From NCBI RefSeq assembly GCF_038397775.1, contig NZ_CP151650.1:3720001-3784000 (forward strand): a stretch of 64,000 nucleotides of DNA, written 5' to 3'. Origin of the DNA: Pseudomonas sp. RC10. Lineage in GTDB: Bacteria; Pseudomonadota; Gammaproteobacteria; Pseudomonadales; Pseudomonadaceae. The notes under the pieces were generated by a model, which was not told where the DNA came from, did not search any database, and saw only the letters and a list, made by a program, of their open reading frames with translations. Both the position numbers and the translations under genes were made by a program. This document shows positions 1-10,027 of this stretch, in pieces. Every line of letters begins with the position of its first letter. The first letter of the stretch is position 1.

Positions 1-1009
1 CATGGGCCTCTTGGGCATCACCGTCGACGAGCAATACGGTGGCGCGGGCCTGGGCTATCTCGCTCATGTGGTGGCCATGGAAGAAATTAGTCGCGCGTCG
101 GCCTCCGTCGCCCTCTCCTACGGCGCGCACTCCAATCTCTGCGTGAACCAGATCAACCGCAACGGCAACCCTGAGCAGAAAGCCCGCTACCTGCCAAGGC
201 TGATCAGCGGCGAGCACATCGGCGCCCTGGCCATGAGCGAGCCCAATGCCGGTTCCGATGTGGTGTCGATGAAGCTGCGGGCCGATAAACGCGGCGACCG
301 CTTCGTCCTCAACGGCAGCAAGACCTGGATCACCAACGGCCCCGACGCCCACACCTACGTGATCTACGCCAAGACCGACCTGGAAAAAGGCGCCCACGGC
401 ATCAGCGCTTTCCTCGTCGAGCGCGACTGGAAAGGGTTTTCCCGTGGCAGCAAATTCGACAAGCTCGGCATGCGCGGCTCCAACACCTGCGAGCTGTTTT
501 TCGATGACGTCGAAGTCCCGGAAGAAAACCTGCTCGGCACGCTGAACGGTGGCGTACGTGTGTTGATGAGCGGCCTGGACTACGAACGTGTTGTGCTCTC
601 CGGCGGCCCGACCGGGATCATGCAAGCCTGCCTGGACGTGGTGTTGCCTTACATTCATGACCGCAAACAGTTCGGCCAGAGCATCGGCGAATTCCAGCTG
701 ATTCAGGGCAAGGTCGCCGACATGTACACCCAACTCAACGCCAGCCGCGCCTACCTGTACGCCGTGGCGCAGGCGTGTGAACGTGGCGAAACCACGCGCA
801 AGGACGCCGCCGGGGTCATCCTCTATACCGCCGAACGTGCCACGCAAATGGCGCTGGACACGATCCAGATTCTCGGCGGCAACGGCTACATCAACGAATT
901 CCCCGCAGGCCGTCTGCTGCGCGACGCCAAGCTGTACGAAATCGGCGCTGGCACCAGTGAAATCCGTCGCATGTTGATTGGGCGCGAGCTGTTCAACGAG
1001 ACGCGGTGA
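1..1009 (+). CDS. liuA: Isovaleryl-CoA dehydrogenase, 5' end cut by window
   Basis: FAD-dependent acyl-CoA dehydrogenase oxidising isovaleryl-CoA to 3-methylcrotonyl-CoA in leucine catabolism. Only the last ~335 residues are visible; the family is about 387 long, so roughly 50 N-terminal residues lie outside the window and the ATG at base 2 is internal. Visible motifs are the first acyl-CoA dehydrogenase signature ([11 protein letters not shown], about residue 78 of the visible part), the catalytic-base region [13 protein letters not shown] whose Glu matches the isovaleryl-CoA-specific position, and the C-terminal signature [21 protein letters not shown]. It is first in line with liuB, liuC and liuD, which carry out the following steps, and this context makes the substrate assignment firm. 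Confidence 0.95.
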   Translation, partial: MGLLGITVDEQYGGAGLGYLAHVVAMEEISRASASVALSYGAHSNLCVNQINRNGNPEQKARYLPRLISGEHIGALAMSEPNAGSDVVSMKLRADKRGDRFVLNGSKTWITNGPDAHTYVIYAKTDLEKGAHGISAFLVERDWKGFSRGSKFDKLGMRGSNTCELFFDDVEVPEENLLGTLNGGVRVLMSGLDYERVVLSGGPTGIMQACLDVVLPYIHDRKQFGQSIGEFQLIQGKVADMYTQLNASRAYLYAVAQACERGETTRKDAAGVILYTAERATQMALDTIQILGGNGYINEFPAGRLLRDAKLYEIGAGTSEIRRMLIGRELFNETR

Positions 1010-1012
1010 AGC

Positions 1013-1047
1013 AGCGGCGAGCGTTGAGCGGCAAGCGGCAAGTAAAG
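1013..1047 (+). repeat. Heptad repeat (AGCGGCA-type), five units
   Basis: Five consecutive 7-base units (AGCGGCG, AGCGTTG, AGCGGCA, AGCGGCA, AGTAAAG) lie right after the liuA stop in the 98-base liuA-liuB gap. The same kind of heptad (AGCTGCA) builds the long array inside the mux operon at 22081-22474 and a short run near 9909-9960, so this is probably a fragment of one dispersed repeat family. Confidence 0.6.
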
Positions 1048-1107
1048 GCAGTGTGCGGTGACCGGGTATTAGGCGTCGTGTCAGCGGTTCTGGTGGGGGG
1101 ATGAGTG

Positions 1108-2712
1108 ATGTTTTTCAAAACACAGGTCAATCCGCGTTCGGCGGAGTTTTTGGCGAACAGCGAGGCGTTACGCAAGCAGGTGGATGATCTGCACACGCTG
1201 TTGGCGCAGGTGTATCAGGGCGGTGGGCCGAAAGCGCAGGAGCGGCACACGTCGCGGGGCAAGTTGCTACCGCGTGAGCGCATCAATCGGTTGCTGGACC
1301 TGGGGTCGCCGTTTCTGGAAATCAGCCAGTTGGCGGCCCACGACGTGTATGGCGAAGAGGTGCCCGCCGCAGGTGTGATCGCCGGAATCGGGCGGGTCGA
1401 GGGCGTCGAATGCATGATCATCGCCAACGACGCGACGGTCAAAGGCGGGTCGTATTACCCGCTGACCGTCAAAAAACACCTGCGCGCCCAGACCATCGCT
1501 CAGCAGAACCGCCTGCCGTGTATTTACCTGGTGGACTCCGGCGGCGCCAACCTGCCCCGTCAGGATGAGGTCTTTCCTGACCGCGAACACTTCGGCCGCA
1601 TCTTCTTCAATCAAGCCAACATGAGCGCCGAAGGCATCCCGCAAATCGCCGTGGTCATGGGTTCATGCACGGCGGGCGGCGCGTATGTGCCAGCCATGGC
1701 GGATGAAGCGATCATGGTGCGCCAGCAGGCGACGATCTTCCTCGCAGGGCCGCCGCTGGTGAAAGCCGCGACGGGTGAAGTCGTGAGTGCTGAAGACTTG
1801 GGCGGTGCCGACGTGCATTGCAAGATTTCCGGCGTGGCCGACCACTACGCCGACAGCGACGAACACGCGCTGGCACTGGCCCGACGCAGCGTCGCCAACC
1901 TCAACTGGCGCAAATTGGGCGCACTGCAAACACGTCCTCCTGAAGCCCCGCGCTACCCCAGCGACGAACTGTACGGCGTGATTTCCGCTGACCCCAAACA
2001 GCCTTTTGACGTGCGCGAAGTCATTGCGCGGCTGGTCGACGGTTCGGTGTTCGATGAGTTCAAGGCGCTGTTCGGCACCACGCTGGTGTGCGGGTTCGCG
2101 CACCTCAATGGCTATCCCGTCGCGATCCTGGCCAACAACGGCATCCTGTTTGCCGAGGCGGCGCAGAAAGGCGCGCACTTCATCGAACTGGCCTGTCAAC
2201 GGGGCATTCCGCTGCTGTTCTTGCAAAACATCACCGGTTTCATGGTCGGTCAGAAATACGAAGCGGGCGGTATCGCCAAGCACGGCGCCAAGTTGGTCAC
2301 CGCCGTGGCCTGCGCCAAGGTGCCGAAATTCACGGTGATCATCGGTGGCAGTTTCGGCGCCGGTAACTACGGCATGTGTGGGCGGGCCTACGACCCGCGT
2401 TTCCTGTGGATGTGGCCCAACGCGCGCATCGGCGTGATGGGCGGCGAGCAGGCGGCGGGCGTGCTGGTGCAGGTCAAGCGCGAGCAGGCCGAACGCAGCG
2501 GCCAAGGCTTCAGCGCCGAGCAGGAAGCCGAGATCAAGCAGCCGATCCTCGACCAGTACGAACATCAGGGCCACCCCTATTACTCCAGCGCCCGCCTCTG
2601 GGACGATGGCGTGATCGACCCCGCGCAGACCCGCGACATTCTCGCCCTGGCCCTCAGCGCGGCGCTCAACGCCTCCATCGAACCGACCCGCTTCGGCGTG
2701 TTCCGGATGTGA
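1108..2712 (+). CDS. liuB: 3-methylcrotonyl-CoA carboxylase, beta (carboxyltransferase) subunit
   Basis: Carboxyltransferase half of methylcrotonyl-CoA carboxylase; it transfers CO2 from biotin on LiuD to 3-methylcrotonyl-CoA. The product is about 534 residues, the normal length for the family. It has the N-terminal carboxyltransferase domain (about residues 40-290, with [17 protein letters not shown] and the glycine-rich [14 protein letters not shown]) and the C-terminal domain (about 300-520, with [14 protein letters not shown] and [16 protein letters not shown]). The ATG at 1108 follows a G-rich stretch and is preferred to an in-frame GTG three bases earlier. It lies 98 bases after liuA and 14 bases before liuC. 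Confidence 0.96.
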   Translation: MFFKTQVNPRSAEFLANSEALRKQVDDLHTLLAQVYQGGGPKAQERHTSRGKLLPRERINRLLDLGSPFLEISQLAAHDVYGEEVPAAGVIAGIGRVEGVECMIIANDATVKGGSYYPLTVKKHLRAQTIAQQNRLPCIYLVDSGGANLPRQDEVFPDREHFGRIFFNQANMSAEGIPQIAVVMGSCTAGGAYVPAMADEAIMVRQQATIFLAGPPLVKAATGEVVSAEDLGGADVHCKISGVADHYADSDEHALALARRSVANLNWRKLGALQTRPPEAPRYPSDELYGVISADPKQPFDVREVIARLVDGSVFDEFKALFGTTLVCGFAHLNGYPVAILANNGILFAEAAQKGAHFIELACQRGIPLLFLQNITGFMVGQKYEAGGIAKHGAKLVTAVACAKVPKFTVIIGGSFGAGNYGMCGRAYDPRFLWMWPNARIGVMGGEQAAGVLVQVKREQAERSGQGFSAEQEAEIKQPILDQYEHQGHPYYSSARLWDDGVIDPAQTRDILALALSAALNASIEPTRFGVFRM

Positions 2713-2726
2713 CCCGAGGAACGACC

Positions 2727-3542
2727 ATGACCGATTTCGACACCGTCGAGCTGGAATACGACCCGCGAGGTTTCGCGACCCTCTGGCTCAACCGTCCTGA
2801 CAAGAACAATGCGTTCAACGCGCAAATGATTCGCGAGCTGATCCTGGCGCTGGACAAGGTCCAGAGCGACAGTCGCCTGCGCTTTCTGCTGCTGCGCGGG
2901 CGCGGTCGGCACTTCAGCGCCGGGGCCGACCTGGCCTGGATGCAGGAATCCGCGAACCTGGATTATCAGACCAATTTGGGCGACGCCCGCGAACTGGGCG
3001 AGCTGATGTACGGCCTCGCCAAACTGAAATTGCCGACGCTGGCGGTGGTGCAAGGCGCGGCCTATGGCGGCGCGCTGGGCCTGATCAGTTGCTGCGACAT
3101 GGCCATCGGCGCCGACGACGCGCAGTTCTGCCTGTCGGAAGTGAAGATCGGCCTGGCGCCAGCGGTGATCAGTCCCTTCGTGGTCAAGGCCATTGGCGAA
3201 CGCCATGCCCGTCGTTATGCCCTGACCGCTGAACGTTTCGACGGCCAACGGGCGCGAGAGATCGGCCTGCTGGCCGAAGCGTACCCGGTCGCCGAGCTTG
3301 AGGCCCAGCTGCAACACTGGGTGTCGAACCTGCTGCTCAACAGCCCACAGGCCATGCGGGTCAGCAAAGACTTGCTGCGCGAAGTCGGCCACGGCGAATT
3401 GACCCCGTCCCTGCGCCGCTACTGCGAAAACGCCATCGCCCGCATCCGCGTCAGCCCCGAAGGCCAGGAAGGTCTACGCGCCTTTCTGCACAAGCGCGAG
3501 CCGAGCTGGCGCGACGAATCCAAGAACGGAGAGACACCATGA
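2727..3542 (+). CDS. liuC: Methylglutaconyl-CoA hydratase (crotonase family)
   Basis: Hydrates 3-methylglutaconyl-CoA to HMG-CoA, the fourth step of the leucine pathway. The 271-residue product is a standard-length crotonase, with the two oxyanion-hole segments RHFSAGADLAWMQ (about residue 65) and GAAYGGALGL followed by the acidic SEVKIGLAPAVISPFV. The frame is open further upstream into liuB, but the ATG at 2727 follows GACCCGAGGAACG, a good ribosome site 14 bases after the liuB stop, so this start is used. Its TGA overlaps the liuD ATG (ATGA), indicating translational coupling. Confidence 0.95.
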   Translation: MTDFDTVELEYDPRGFATLWLNRPDKNNAFNAQMIRELILALDKVQSDSRLRFLLLRGRGRHFSAGADLAWMQESANLDYQTNLGDARELGELMYGLAKLKLPTLAVVQGAAYGGALGLISCCDMAIGADDAQFCLSEVKIGLAPAVISPFVVKAIGERHARRYALTAERFDGQRAREIGLLAEAYPVAELEAQLQHWVSNLLLNSPQAMRVSKDLLREVGHGELTPSLRRYCENAIARIRVSPEGQEGLRAFLHKREPSWRDESKNGETP

Positions 3543-5500
3543 GCCGCCCGAACACCCACGCCCTGACGTCCGTGCTGGTGGCCAACCGGGGCGAAATCGC
3601 CTGCCGCGTGATGCGCACCGCCAAGGCCATAGGCCTGACGACCGTTGCGGTACACAGTGCCACTGACCGCGATGCCCGCCACGTGCGCGAGGCCGACATC
3701 GCTGTGGACCTGGGCGGCAGCAAGGCCGCTGACAGCTATTTGCAGATCGACAAACTGATCGCCGCCGCCAAGCGCAGCGGCGCCCAAGGCATTCACCCGG
3801 GCTATGGGTTTCTCTCGGAAAACGCAAAATTCGCTCGTGCTGTCGAGCAAGCGGGCCTGATTTTTCTTGGCCCGCCCGTCTCGGCCATCGACGCCATGGG
3901 CAGCAAATCCGCCGCAAAAACCTTGATGGAAACCGCCGGTGTGCCACTGGTGCCCGGTTACCACGGCGAAGCCCAGGACGCGCAAACCTTCCGTGACGCC
4001 GCCGCGCGCATCGGCTACCCAGTGCTGCTCAAGGCCACGGCAGGCGGCGGTGGCAAAGGCATGAAGGTGGTCGAGCGTGACGAAGACCTCGCCGACGCTC
4101 TCGCCTCGGCACAGCGTGAAGCGCAGTCGTCGTTTGGCGATTCGCGCATGCTGGTGGAGAAATACGTCCTCAAGCCCCGCCACGTAGAGATTCAGGTGTT
4201 CGCCGATCAATACGGCCATTGTCTGTACCTGAACGAGCGCGACTGTTCGATTCAACGCCGTCACCAGAAAGTCGTCGAAGAAGCCCCGGCGCCCGGCCTC
4301 AGCGCTGAGTTGCGTCGGGCCATGGGCGAAGCGGCGGTTCGAGCGGCGCAAGCCATCGGCTATGTGGGTGCGGGCACGGTGGAGTTTTTGCTGGATGCGC
4401 GGGGCGAGTTTTTCTTCATGGAGATGAACACGCGGCTGCAAGTCGAACACCCGGTGACCGAAGCCATCACTGGCCTGGACCTGGTGGCCTGGCAGATTCG
4501 CGTGGCCCAGGGCGAGCCGTTGCCGATCACACAGGCGCAGGTGCCGCTCAACGGCCACGCCATCGAAGTGCGCTTGTACGCTGAAGACCCGGCCAATGAC
4601 TTCTTGCCCGCCACAGGCACCTTGCAGGTGTACCGGGAATCGGCGGCGGGGCCTGGACGCCGCGTGGACAGCGGCGTGACGGAGGGGGCTGAAGTCTCTC
4701 CGTTCTACGACCCGATGCTCGGCAAGCTGATCGCCTGGGGCGAAGACCGCGAACAGGCGCGGCTGCGACTGCTGGCCATGCTCGACGAATTCGCCATCGG
4801 CGGATTGCGCACCAACCTGGCGTTTCTGCGCCGGATCATCGCTCACCCAGCGTTTGCAGCGTGCGAACTGGACACCGGGTTCATTCCTCGTTATCAGGCC
4901 GAGTTGTTGCCGCCGGCCGAGGGCTTGTCCGATGAGTTCTGGGCTGTTGCCGCCGAGGCGTATCGTCACGGCACGTCGAATACCGTGCGGACCGATGATC
5001 CTCATTCGTCGTGGTCGAGCACGAACGGCTTGCGTTTGGGATTGCCGAATGAAGTCGAGCTGAAACTGAGCTGTGCAGGCGAAACCCGCACAGTGACCCT
5101 GAGCGCGCCTTCGACCGACGTGACGTTGCAAGGCGAACAACTGACCCTCAAACACAACGGGCTGCGTCGCCAGACCCTGGCGATCCGCCGAGGCGACACC
5201 CTGTACCTGCGCTGGCAGGGCGAGCTGCACGCGATCACAGCGTTCGACCCGATTGCCGCCGTTGACGCCAACCACACCCACCAAGGTGGCCTCAGTGCGC
5301 CCATGAACGGCAGCATCGTGCGGGTGTTGGTCGAGGTGGGTCAGCCCGTCGAAGCCGGAACGCCGCTGGTGGTGCTGGAAGCCATGAAGATGGAGCACAG
5401 CATTCGGGCGAATCAGGCGGGCACCGTCTCGGCACTGTATTGCGCAGAGGGCGAGATGGTCAGTGAAGGGACGGTGTTGGTGGAGCTGACGGAGATCTAA
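3539..5500 (+). CDS. liuD: 3-methylcrotonyl-CoA carboxylase, alpha (biotin-carrying) subunit
   Basis: ATP-dependent biotin carboxylase plus biotin carrier subunit of methylcrotonyl-CoA carboxylase, 653 residues. The biotin carboxylase domain opens with VLVANRGEIACRVMRTAK (about residues 12-29), followed by the ATP-grasp glycine loop KATAGGGGKGMKVV and the catalytic stretch FFMEMNTRLQVEHPVTE. The biotinyl domain is at the C-terminus with the biotin lysine in EAMKM at about residue 617. It overlaps the liuC stop by four bases and is last in the operon; the HMG-CoA lyase that follows in some pseudomonads is found at 42438 instead. Confidence 0.96.
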   Translation: MSRPNTHALTSVLVANRGEIACRVMRTAKAIGLTTVAVHSATDRDARHVREADIAVDLGGSKAADSYLQIDKLIAAAKRSGAQGIHPGYGFLSENAKFARAVEQAGLIFLGPPVSAIDAMGSKSAAKTLMETAGVPLVPGYHGEAQDAQTFRDAAARIGYPVLLKATAGGGGKGMKVVERDEDLADALASAQREAQSSFGDSRMLVEKYVLKPRHVEIQVFADQYGHCLYLNERDCSIQRRHQKVVEEAPAPGLSAELRRAMGEAAVRAAQAIGYVGAGTVEFLLDARGEFFFMEMNTRLQVEHPVTEAITGLDLVAWQIRVAQGEPLPITQAQVPLNGHAIEVRLYAEDPANDFLPATGTLQVYRESAAGPGRRVDSGVTEGAEVSPFYDPMLGKLIAWGEDREQARLRLLAMLDEFAIGGLRTNLAFLRRIIAHPAFAACELDTGFIPRYQAELLPPAEGLSDEFWAVAAEAYRHGTSNTVRTDDPHSSWSSTNGLRLGLPNEVELKLSCAGETRTVTLSAPSTDVTLQGEQLTLKHNGLRRQTLAIRRGDTLYLRWQGELHAITAFDPIAAVDANHTHQGGLSAPMNGSIVRVLVEVGQPVEAGTPLVVLEAMKMEHSIRANQAGTVSALYCAEGEMVSEGTVLVELTEI

Positions 5501-5535
5501 CGACTCGCACAGAATCTGTGGATGCGCGCAGAACC

Positions 5536-5642
5536 TGTGGGAGACGCCGGAGGTTACGACGGCAGCGATGGCGGCGTGTCAGTCACTCGTCAATGGCTGA
5601 CCCAACGCTTCGCTGCCGTCGTAACCTCCGGCGTCTCCCACA
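5536..5642. repeat. REPIN-type inverted repeat (REP doublet)
   Basis: Two long inverted arms: TGTGGGAGACGCCGGAGG... beginning at 5536 and its complement ending ...CCTCCGGCGTCTCCCACA at 5642. The arms extend about 30 bases each and enclose a roughly 45-base centre. The GTGGGAG end and size match Pseudomonas REP doublets. The core differs from the GAATTCATTCGCG family found at 14271 and 38957. Confidence 0.8.
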
Positions 5643-5683
5643 AGGGAATCAAGATCAGTTCAAAAGCGATGTTGAACCGAAAT

Positions 5684-5718
5684 AAAAAGGGGGTAAGGAT
5701 CAGTCGATCCTCACCCCG
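5684..5718 (-). terminator. Rho-independent terminator of the indolepyruvate oxidoreductase gene
   Basis: Read on the minus strand, the stem GGGGTGAGGATC / GATCCTTACCCC is followed by CTTTTT, just past the stop at 5724. It is a classic stem plus U-tract. Confidence 0.8.
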
Positions 5719-5723
5719 TTGAT

Positions 5724-8700
5724 TTAAGCCGCCACCTCATACAACTTGGGCAGCTCAACCTCCCCATTCACCAACCCCTGACGCATGCGCACCGCTTGCA
5801 ACGCCGCTGCGTTCATCGCGCTTTCCTTCACATGGCCGTACCCGCGAATCCGTTCAGGTAAACGCGCCAGGCTCAGTGCCATGTGGCGATTGCTGGCGTT
5901 CAAATGCGTCAGGATCAGCTCGATGTCACTCACGTAGCTGTCGATCAACGCGCGCTCCTGCCGACGCTCCAGACTCCGGCCAAACGGGTCGAACGCCGTC
6001 CCGCGCAGGAATTTGAAGTTTGCCAGCACATCGAAGGCCTTCAACATCCACGGGCCAAAACTGCGTTTGCGCGGGGTGCCGTTGTGCGGGTCGCGCTTGG
6101 CCAGCCACGACGGCGCCAGATGAAACTCCAGCCGGTAATCGCCTTCGAACTGCGCCTGCAACTGACGGGTGAACTCGCCGTTACTGTACAGACGCGCCAC
6201 TTCGTACTCGTCCTTGTAGGCCAACAGCTTGAAGTAGTTGAACGCAACGGCCTCGGTCAACGCCGGTTGCTCGCCCGGAAACAGCCGCGCTTCGGCATCG
6301 CGCACGTTGTAGACCAGCGACAGATAACGCTCGGCATACGCCAGGTTCTGATACGCGGTGAGGGTTTTGGTGTTGTTGATCAGACGCTGCTCAAGGCTCA
6401 GCGTTTCGGGTTCAAACACGGTCACCGCTTCGGGATTGGCCGCCGCCTGCACCGCTTTCAAATCGAACGCCGCTCGACGCCCCCACAGAAACGCTTGCTG
6501 GTTCAGGTTGACCGCCACGCCGTTCAGCTCGATGGCCTTTTCAATCGCCGCTGAAGTCAACGGAATCAGGCCCTTCTGGAACGCATAACCCAGCATGAAC
6601 AGGTTGCTGGCGATGCTGTCGCCCATCAATTTGGTCGCCAGGTCGGTGGCAGGCACGAAGTGGGTCTTGTCAGTGCCCACGGCCTCGCGAATGGTCTGCA
6701 TCATCGCGTCCGCCGGGAATTCGGCATCGGGGTTGCGGGTGAACTCCGCAGTCGGCGTTTGCTGACTGTTCACCACTGCGTGTGATTTGGCGCTGTTGAG
6801 CTTGGCAATCGCATCAGGGCCGGACGACACCAGCAGATCGCACCCCAGCAGCAAATGCGCTTCACCGGCCGCAATGCGCACGGCGAACAGGTCTTCCTGC
6901 CGCGCCGCGATGCGAATGTGGCTGACGACCGGGCCGAATTTCTGCGCCAGACCGGCCTGATCGAGCACGCTGCATCCCTTCCCTTCGAGGTTCGCCGCGT
7001 AACCCAGCATCGCACCCACCGTCGTCACACCGGTTCCGCCCACGCCCGGCAGCAGGATGTTGAACGGTTGGTCGAGGCTCGGCAGCGTCGGCTCAGGCAG
7101 CTCCGCGAACGCTTGGGCCTGTTTCGGCAACTGAGGCTTGCGCAGCTTGCCGCCGTGGACGGTGACGAAGCTGGGGCAGAAGCCCTCGACGCAGCTGAAA
7201 TCCTTGTTGCACGCGCTTTGATCGATCTCGCGTTTGCGCCCTTCGGCGGTTTCTTTCGGCAGAATCGACAGGCAGCCGGATTTCGCCCCGCAATCGCCGC
7301 AGCCTTCACAGACGGCCGGGTTGATGATCGCGCGCTTGTCCAGATCAAGCATCGTGCCGCGCTTGCGGCGACGGCGTTTCTCGGTGGCGCAGGTCTGGTC
7401 GTAGATGATCACCGACACACCTTTGAACTCGCGCAATTCGCGTTGAACACTGTCCAGGTCGCGACGATGGTGAAAGGTCGTGATCGGTGCGAACGCTTCG
7501 CGGCTCGGGTATTTATCCGGCTCATCCGACACCAGCGCAATGCGTTGCACGCCTTCGTTGAACACCTGACGACTGAGCTGATCGACCCGCAAGATACCGT
7601 CGATGGGCTGGCCGCCGGTCATGGCCACGGCGTCGTTGTAGAGAATCTTGTAAGTAATGTTGACCTTCGAAGCCACCGCCGCCCGCAGCGCCAGATGGCC
7701 GGAGTGAAAATAGGTGCCGTCGCCCAGATTCTGAAACACGTGCGGGGTCTCGGTGAACGGCGCCTGGCCAATCCAGGTCACGCCTTCGCCGCCCATTTGG
7801 GTGAAGGTCTCGGTTTCCCGGTCCATCCAGATGGTCATGTAATGGCAACCGATGCCCGCCAGCGCGCGGCTGCCGTCCGGGACTTTGGTCGAGGTATTGT
7901 GCGGACAACCGGAGCAGAAATGCGGGGTACGCTGCGTGTTGAACAGCGGCGCGGCGAGGGCTTTTTCTTTGTCTTGCAGGAATTGCAGGCGCGCTTCGAT
8001 TGTCGGGCTGCTGTAGATCGGCGCCAGCCGTTTGGCGATAACCCGGGCAATCATCGCGGGCGTCAGTTCGGCCAGGTTGGGCAGCAAAGAGCGCCCTTCT
8101 TCGTCGAACTCGCCGACAACACGAGGGCGTTTATCGACGGGCCAGTTGTACAGTTGGCCGGTCAATTGGTCTTCGATGACGCTGCGCTTTTCCTCGACCA
8201 CCAGGATTTCGTCGAGCCCTTCGGCAAAATCGTGCACTGACACCGGTTCCAGCGGCCAGCTCATGCCGACCTTCAACACGCGAATGCCCACCGACGCGCA
8301 CAGCGCTTCGTCGATGCCCAGCTCTTCCAGCGCCTGACGCACATCGAGGTAGGACTTGCCGGTGGTGATGATGCCGAGACGCGGCTCGGGAGAATCGATG
8401 ACCACTCTGTTCAGTTCGTTGGCCCGTGCAAAGGCTCGAGCGGCGTAAATCTTGTAGGTGTTGAGGCGCGCTTCCTGGGCCAGTGGCGTGTCAGGCCAGC
8501 GGATGTGCAAGCCGTCTTTCGGCAGCTGGAAATCTTCGGGGATGCGGGTTTCGATGCGCAGTGGATCGACTTCGACCACGGCGGAAGAGTCGACGTTTTC
8601 GGCAATGGTCTTCATCGCGACCCAGCAGCCGCTGTAGCGGGACAGTTCCCAGCCGATGATGCCGTAATCGAGGATTTCCTGAACGTTGCTCGGGTTGAGC

Positions 8701-9209
8701 ACCGGGATCATCGAGGCAATGAACGCGTGTTCGCTCTGGTGGGCGATGGTCGAGGATTTGCAGCCGTGGTCGTCGCCCGCGAGGATCAGCACCCCGCCTT
8801 TTTCCGCGACGCCGGCCGAGTTGCCGTGCTTGAAGACGTCGCCGCAACGGTCAACGCCCGGCCCCTTGCCGTACCACAGGGCGAATACGCCGTCGTACTT
8901 GCCATGGGGAAACAGGTTGACTTGCTGGCTGCCCCAGACCGCCGTGGCGGCCAACTCTTCGTTGACGCCGGGCTGGAAATGGATGGCGTTTTCCTGGAGG
9001 TAGTCCTTGGCGTCCCACAGGCTCTTGTCGAGGTTGCCCAGTGGCGAGCCGCGATAACCGGAGATGAAACCAGCGGTGTTCAGGCCCCGGGCCTCGTCGC
9101 GCTGCTTTTGCAGCATCGGCAAGCGGGTCAGCGCTTGGGTTCCGGTCAGGTAAAGATGGCCGGTGGCGAGTCGGTATTTATCGTCCAGACGAATATCAGC
9201 CAAAGACAT
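5724..9209 (-). CDS. Fused indolepyruvate ferredoxin oxidoreductase (alpha-beta-gamma in one chain)
   Basis: A 1161-residue 2-oxoacid:ferredoxin oxidoreductase of the indolepyruvate type, which oxidatively decarboxylates aromatic 2-oxoacids to acyl-CoA. Domains in order: N-terminal TPP/pyrimidine-binding region (GFISGYRGSPLGNLDKSL near residue 50), central TPP-binding region with HFCSGCPHNTSTKVP (about 430), a ferredoxin-like Cys cluster NPAVCEGCGDCGAKSGC plus CNKDFSCVEGFC (about 630-690), and a C-terminal gamma domain starting NILLPGVGGTGVTTVG (about 715). Archaeal and many bacterial enzymes are split into IorA and IorB; this is the long fused proteobacterial form. It is transcribed away from an Lrp-family gene at 9434, a plausible amino-acid-sensing regulator. 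Confidence 0.92.
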   Translation of the reverse strand: MSLADIRLDDKYRLATGHLYLTGTQALTRLPMLQKQRDEARGLNTAGFISGYRGSPLGNLDKSLWDAKDYLQENAIHFQPGVNEELAATAVWGSQQVNLFPHGKYDGVFALWYGKGPGVDRCGDVFKHGNSAGVAEKGGVLILAGDDHGCKSSTIAHQSEHAFIASMIPVLNPSNVQEILDYGIIGWELSRYSGCWVAMKTIAENVDSSAVVEVDPLRIETRIPEDFQLPKDGLHIRWPDTPLAQEARLNTYKIYAARAFARANELNRVVIDSPEPRLGIITTGKSYLDVRQALEELGIDEALCASVGIRVLKVGMSWPLEPVSVHDFAEGLDEILVVEEKRSVIEDQLTGQLYNWPVDKRPRVVGEFDEEGRSLLPNLAELTPAMIARVIAKRLAPIYSSPTIEARLQFLQDKEKALAAPLFNTQRTPHFCSGCPHNTSTKVPDGSRALAGIGCHYMTIWMDRETETFTQMGGEGVTWIGQAPFTETPHVFQNLGDGTYFHSGHLALRAAVASKVNITYKILYNDAVAMTGGQPIDGILRVDQLSRQVFNEGVQRIALVSDEPDKYPSREAFAPITTFHHRRDLDSVQRELREFKGVSVIIYDQTCATEKRRRRKRGTMLDLDKRAIINPAVCEGCGDCGAKSGCLSILPKETAEGRKREIDQSACNKDFSCVEGFCPSFVTVHGGKLRKPQLPKQAQAFAELPEPTLPSLDQPFNILLPGVGGTGVTTVGAMLGYAANLEGKGCSVLDQAGLAQKFGPVVSHIRIAARQEDLFAVRIAAGEAHLLLGCDLLVSSGPDAIAKLNSAKSHAVVNSQQTPTAEFTRNPDAEFPADAMMQTIREAVGTDKTHFVPATDLATKLMGDSIASNLFMLGYAFQKGLIPLTSAAIEKAIELNGVAVNLNQQAFLWGRRAAFDLKAVQAAANPEAVTVFEPETLSLEQRLINNTKTLTAYQNLAYAERYLSLVYNVRDAEARLFPGEQPALTEAVAFNYFKLLAYKDEYEVARLYSNGEFTRQLQAQFEGDYRLEFHLAPSWLAKRDPHNGTPRKRSFGPWMLKAFDVLANFKFLRGTAFDPFGRSLERRQERALIDSYVSDIELILTHLNASNRHMALSLARLPERIRGYGHVKESAMNAAALQAVRMRQGLVNGEVELPKLYEVAA

Positions 9210-9389
9210 TCAGGCACTCCTTTATTGTTATTAGTGCGTTTTGAATGTGGCGAATGGCGGCGTCTCGGGCTTTGTGGGCCGTGGTGCTGCCATTCGGTCG
9301 TCGGGACGGTTCAGCCCGACGCTCACAGCCCAAATACTGCCTGTGCGGCGCGGGCTTTTTCTTTCTCTTTTGGCCGGTTTCTGCTGATA

Positions 9390-9417
9390 TTCTGCATGCC
9401 GGTTTCATTTTTATAAT
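9390..9417 (+). promoter_or_regulatory. Promoter for the Lrp/AsnC gene
   Basis: A perfect -10 box TATAAT at 9412-9417 with a weak -35 (TTCTGC, 9390-9395) 16 bases upstream. A ribosome site (AAGGG) lies just before the ATG at 9434. Confidence 0.55.
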
Positions 9418-9433
9418 AAAAAAGGGTCAATTC

Positions 9434-9901
9434 ATGCAGGTCAAACTGAGCCCCATCGATCGCAAAATTCTCCGCCTGTTGCAGCACGACGCCGACCTGT
9501 CTGCCGCTGAAATTGCTGAACGGGTCGAGCTGTCGCAATCGCCCTGCTGGCGGCGGATCAATCGTCTAGAGGAGGAAGGGGTGATCGAGCGCAAGGTCGC
9601 ATTGCTCAACCCGGCGAAGCTCGGGCTGACCATGACCGTGTTCGTCGACGTGAAACTGTCAGGCCACGGCCGGCGTTACCTGACCGAATTCGAGGCCGCG
9701 GTCATCGGTTTTCCCGAAGTCCTGGAGTGCTACACGATGGCGGGCGACATGGATTTCATGCTCAAGGTCGTGGTGCAGGACATCGCCAGTTATGAACGAT
9801 TTCTGCGCGATCACTTGCTGCAAAGCCCCCATGTTCAGGAGGCGCATTCGAATATCGCGATGAGTGTGGTGAAGCGGACGACGGAACTGCCCATCGACTA
9901 G
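9434..9901 (+). CDS. Lrp/AsnC family transcriptional regulator
   Basis: 155-residue feast/famine regulator. The N-terminal winged helix-turn-helix spans about residues 5-60 (KILRLLQHDADLSAAEIAER, SQSPCWRRINRLEEEGVI), followed by the RAM ligand-binding domain (about 68-145, with VLECYTMAGDMDFMLKVV). The ATG at 9434 is chosen over upstream in-frame starts because it follows AAAAAAGGGTCAATTC and gives the usual family start. It is divergent from the indolepyruvate ferredoxin oxidoreductase gene, with 224 bases between them, so it probably controls that gene in response to an amino acid; that link is inference. Confidence 0.92.
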   Translation: MQVKLSPIDRKILRLLQHDADLSAAEIAERVELSQSPCWRRINRLEEEGVIERKVALLNPAKLGLTMTVFVDVKLSGHGRRYLTEFEAAVIGFPEVLECYTMAGDMDFMLKVVVQDIASYERFLRDHLLQSPHVQEAHSNIAMSVVKRTTELPID

Positions 9902-10027
9902 CCGCGACAAGTAGCAGCAACGAGTGGCGAGCTTCAAGCTGCAAGAGCAGTTAGCGGTGAGTTTGAAGCGGGTGGCGTGCCGCTCGGAATGGGGTGGCGT
10001 TTTTTTTGCGGGAACGAAAAAAAACAT

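Noticed and set aside
2376-2726. Upstream extension of the liuC frame
   Set aside because: It lies entirely inside liuB in another frame; the ATG at 2727 has a proper ribosome site and gives a normal crotonase length.
3419-5398. Long open frame (659 codons) antisense to liuD; similar long frames antisense to muxB (23656-25476) and to the second RND permease (54906-57128)
   Set aside because: They mirror strongly biased codons of real genes in a GC-rich genome; the products are low-complexity (rich in His, Arg, Gln, Gly), lack domains and fully overlap well-supported genes.
9313-9360. Possible terminator or attenuator between the Lrp gene and the indolepyruvate oxidoreductase
   Set aside because: The AGCCCG / CGGGCT arms are separated by about 30 bases and the U-tract is followed by more coding-like sequence; too weak to call.
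9245-9433. Upstream extension of the Lrp frame
   Set aside because: It would put a Ser/Phe-rich tail before the HTH and skip the TATAAT promoter and ribosome site next to 9434.
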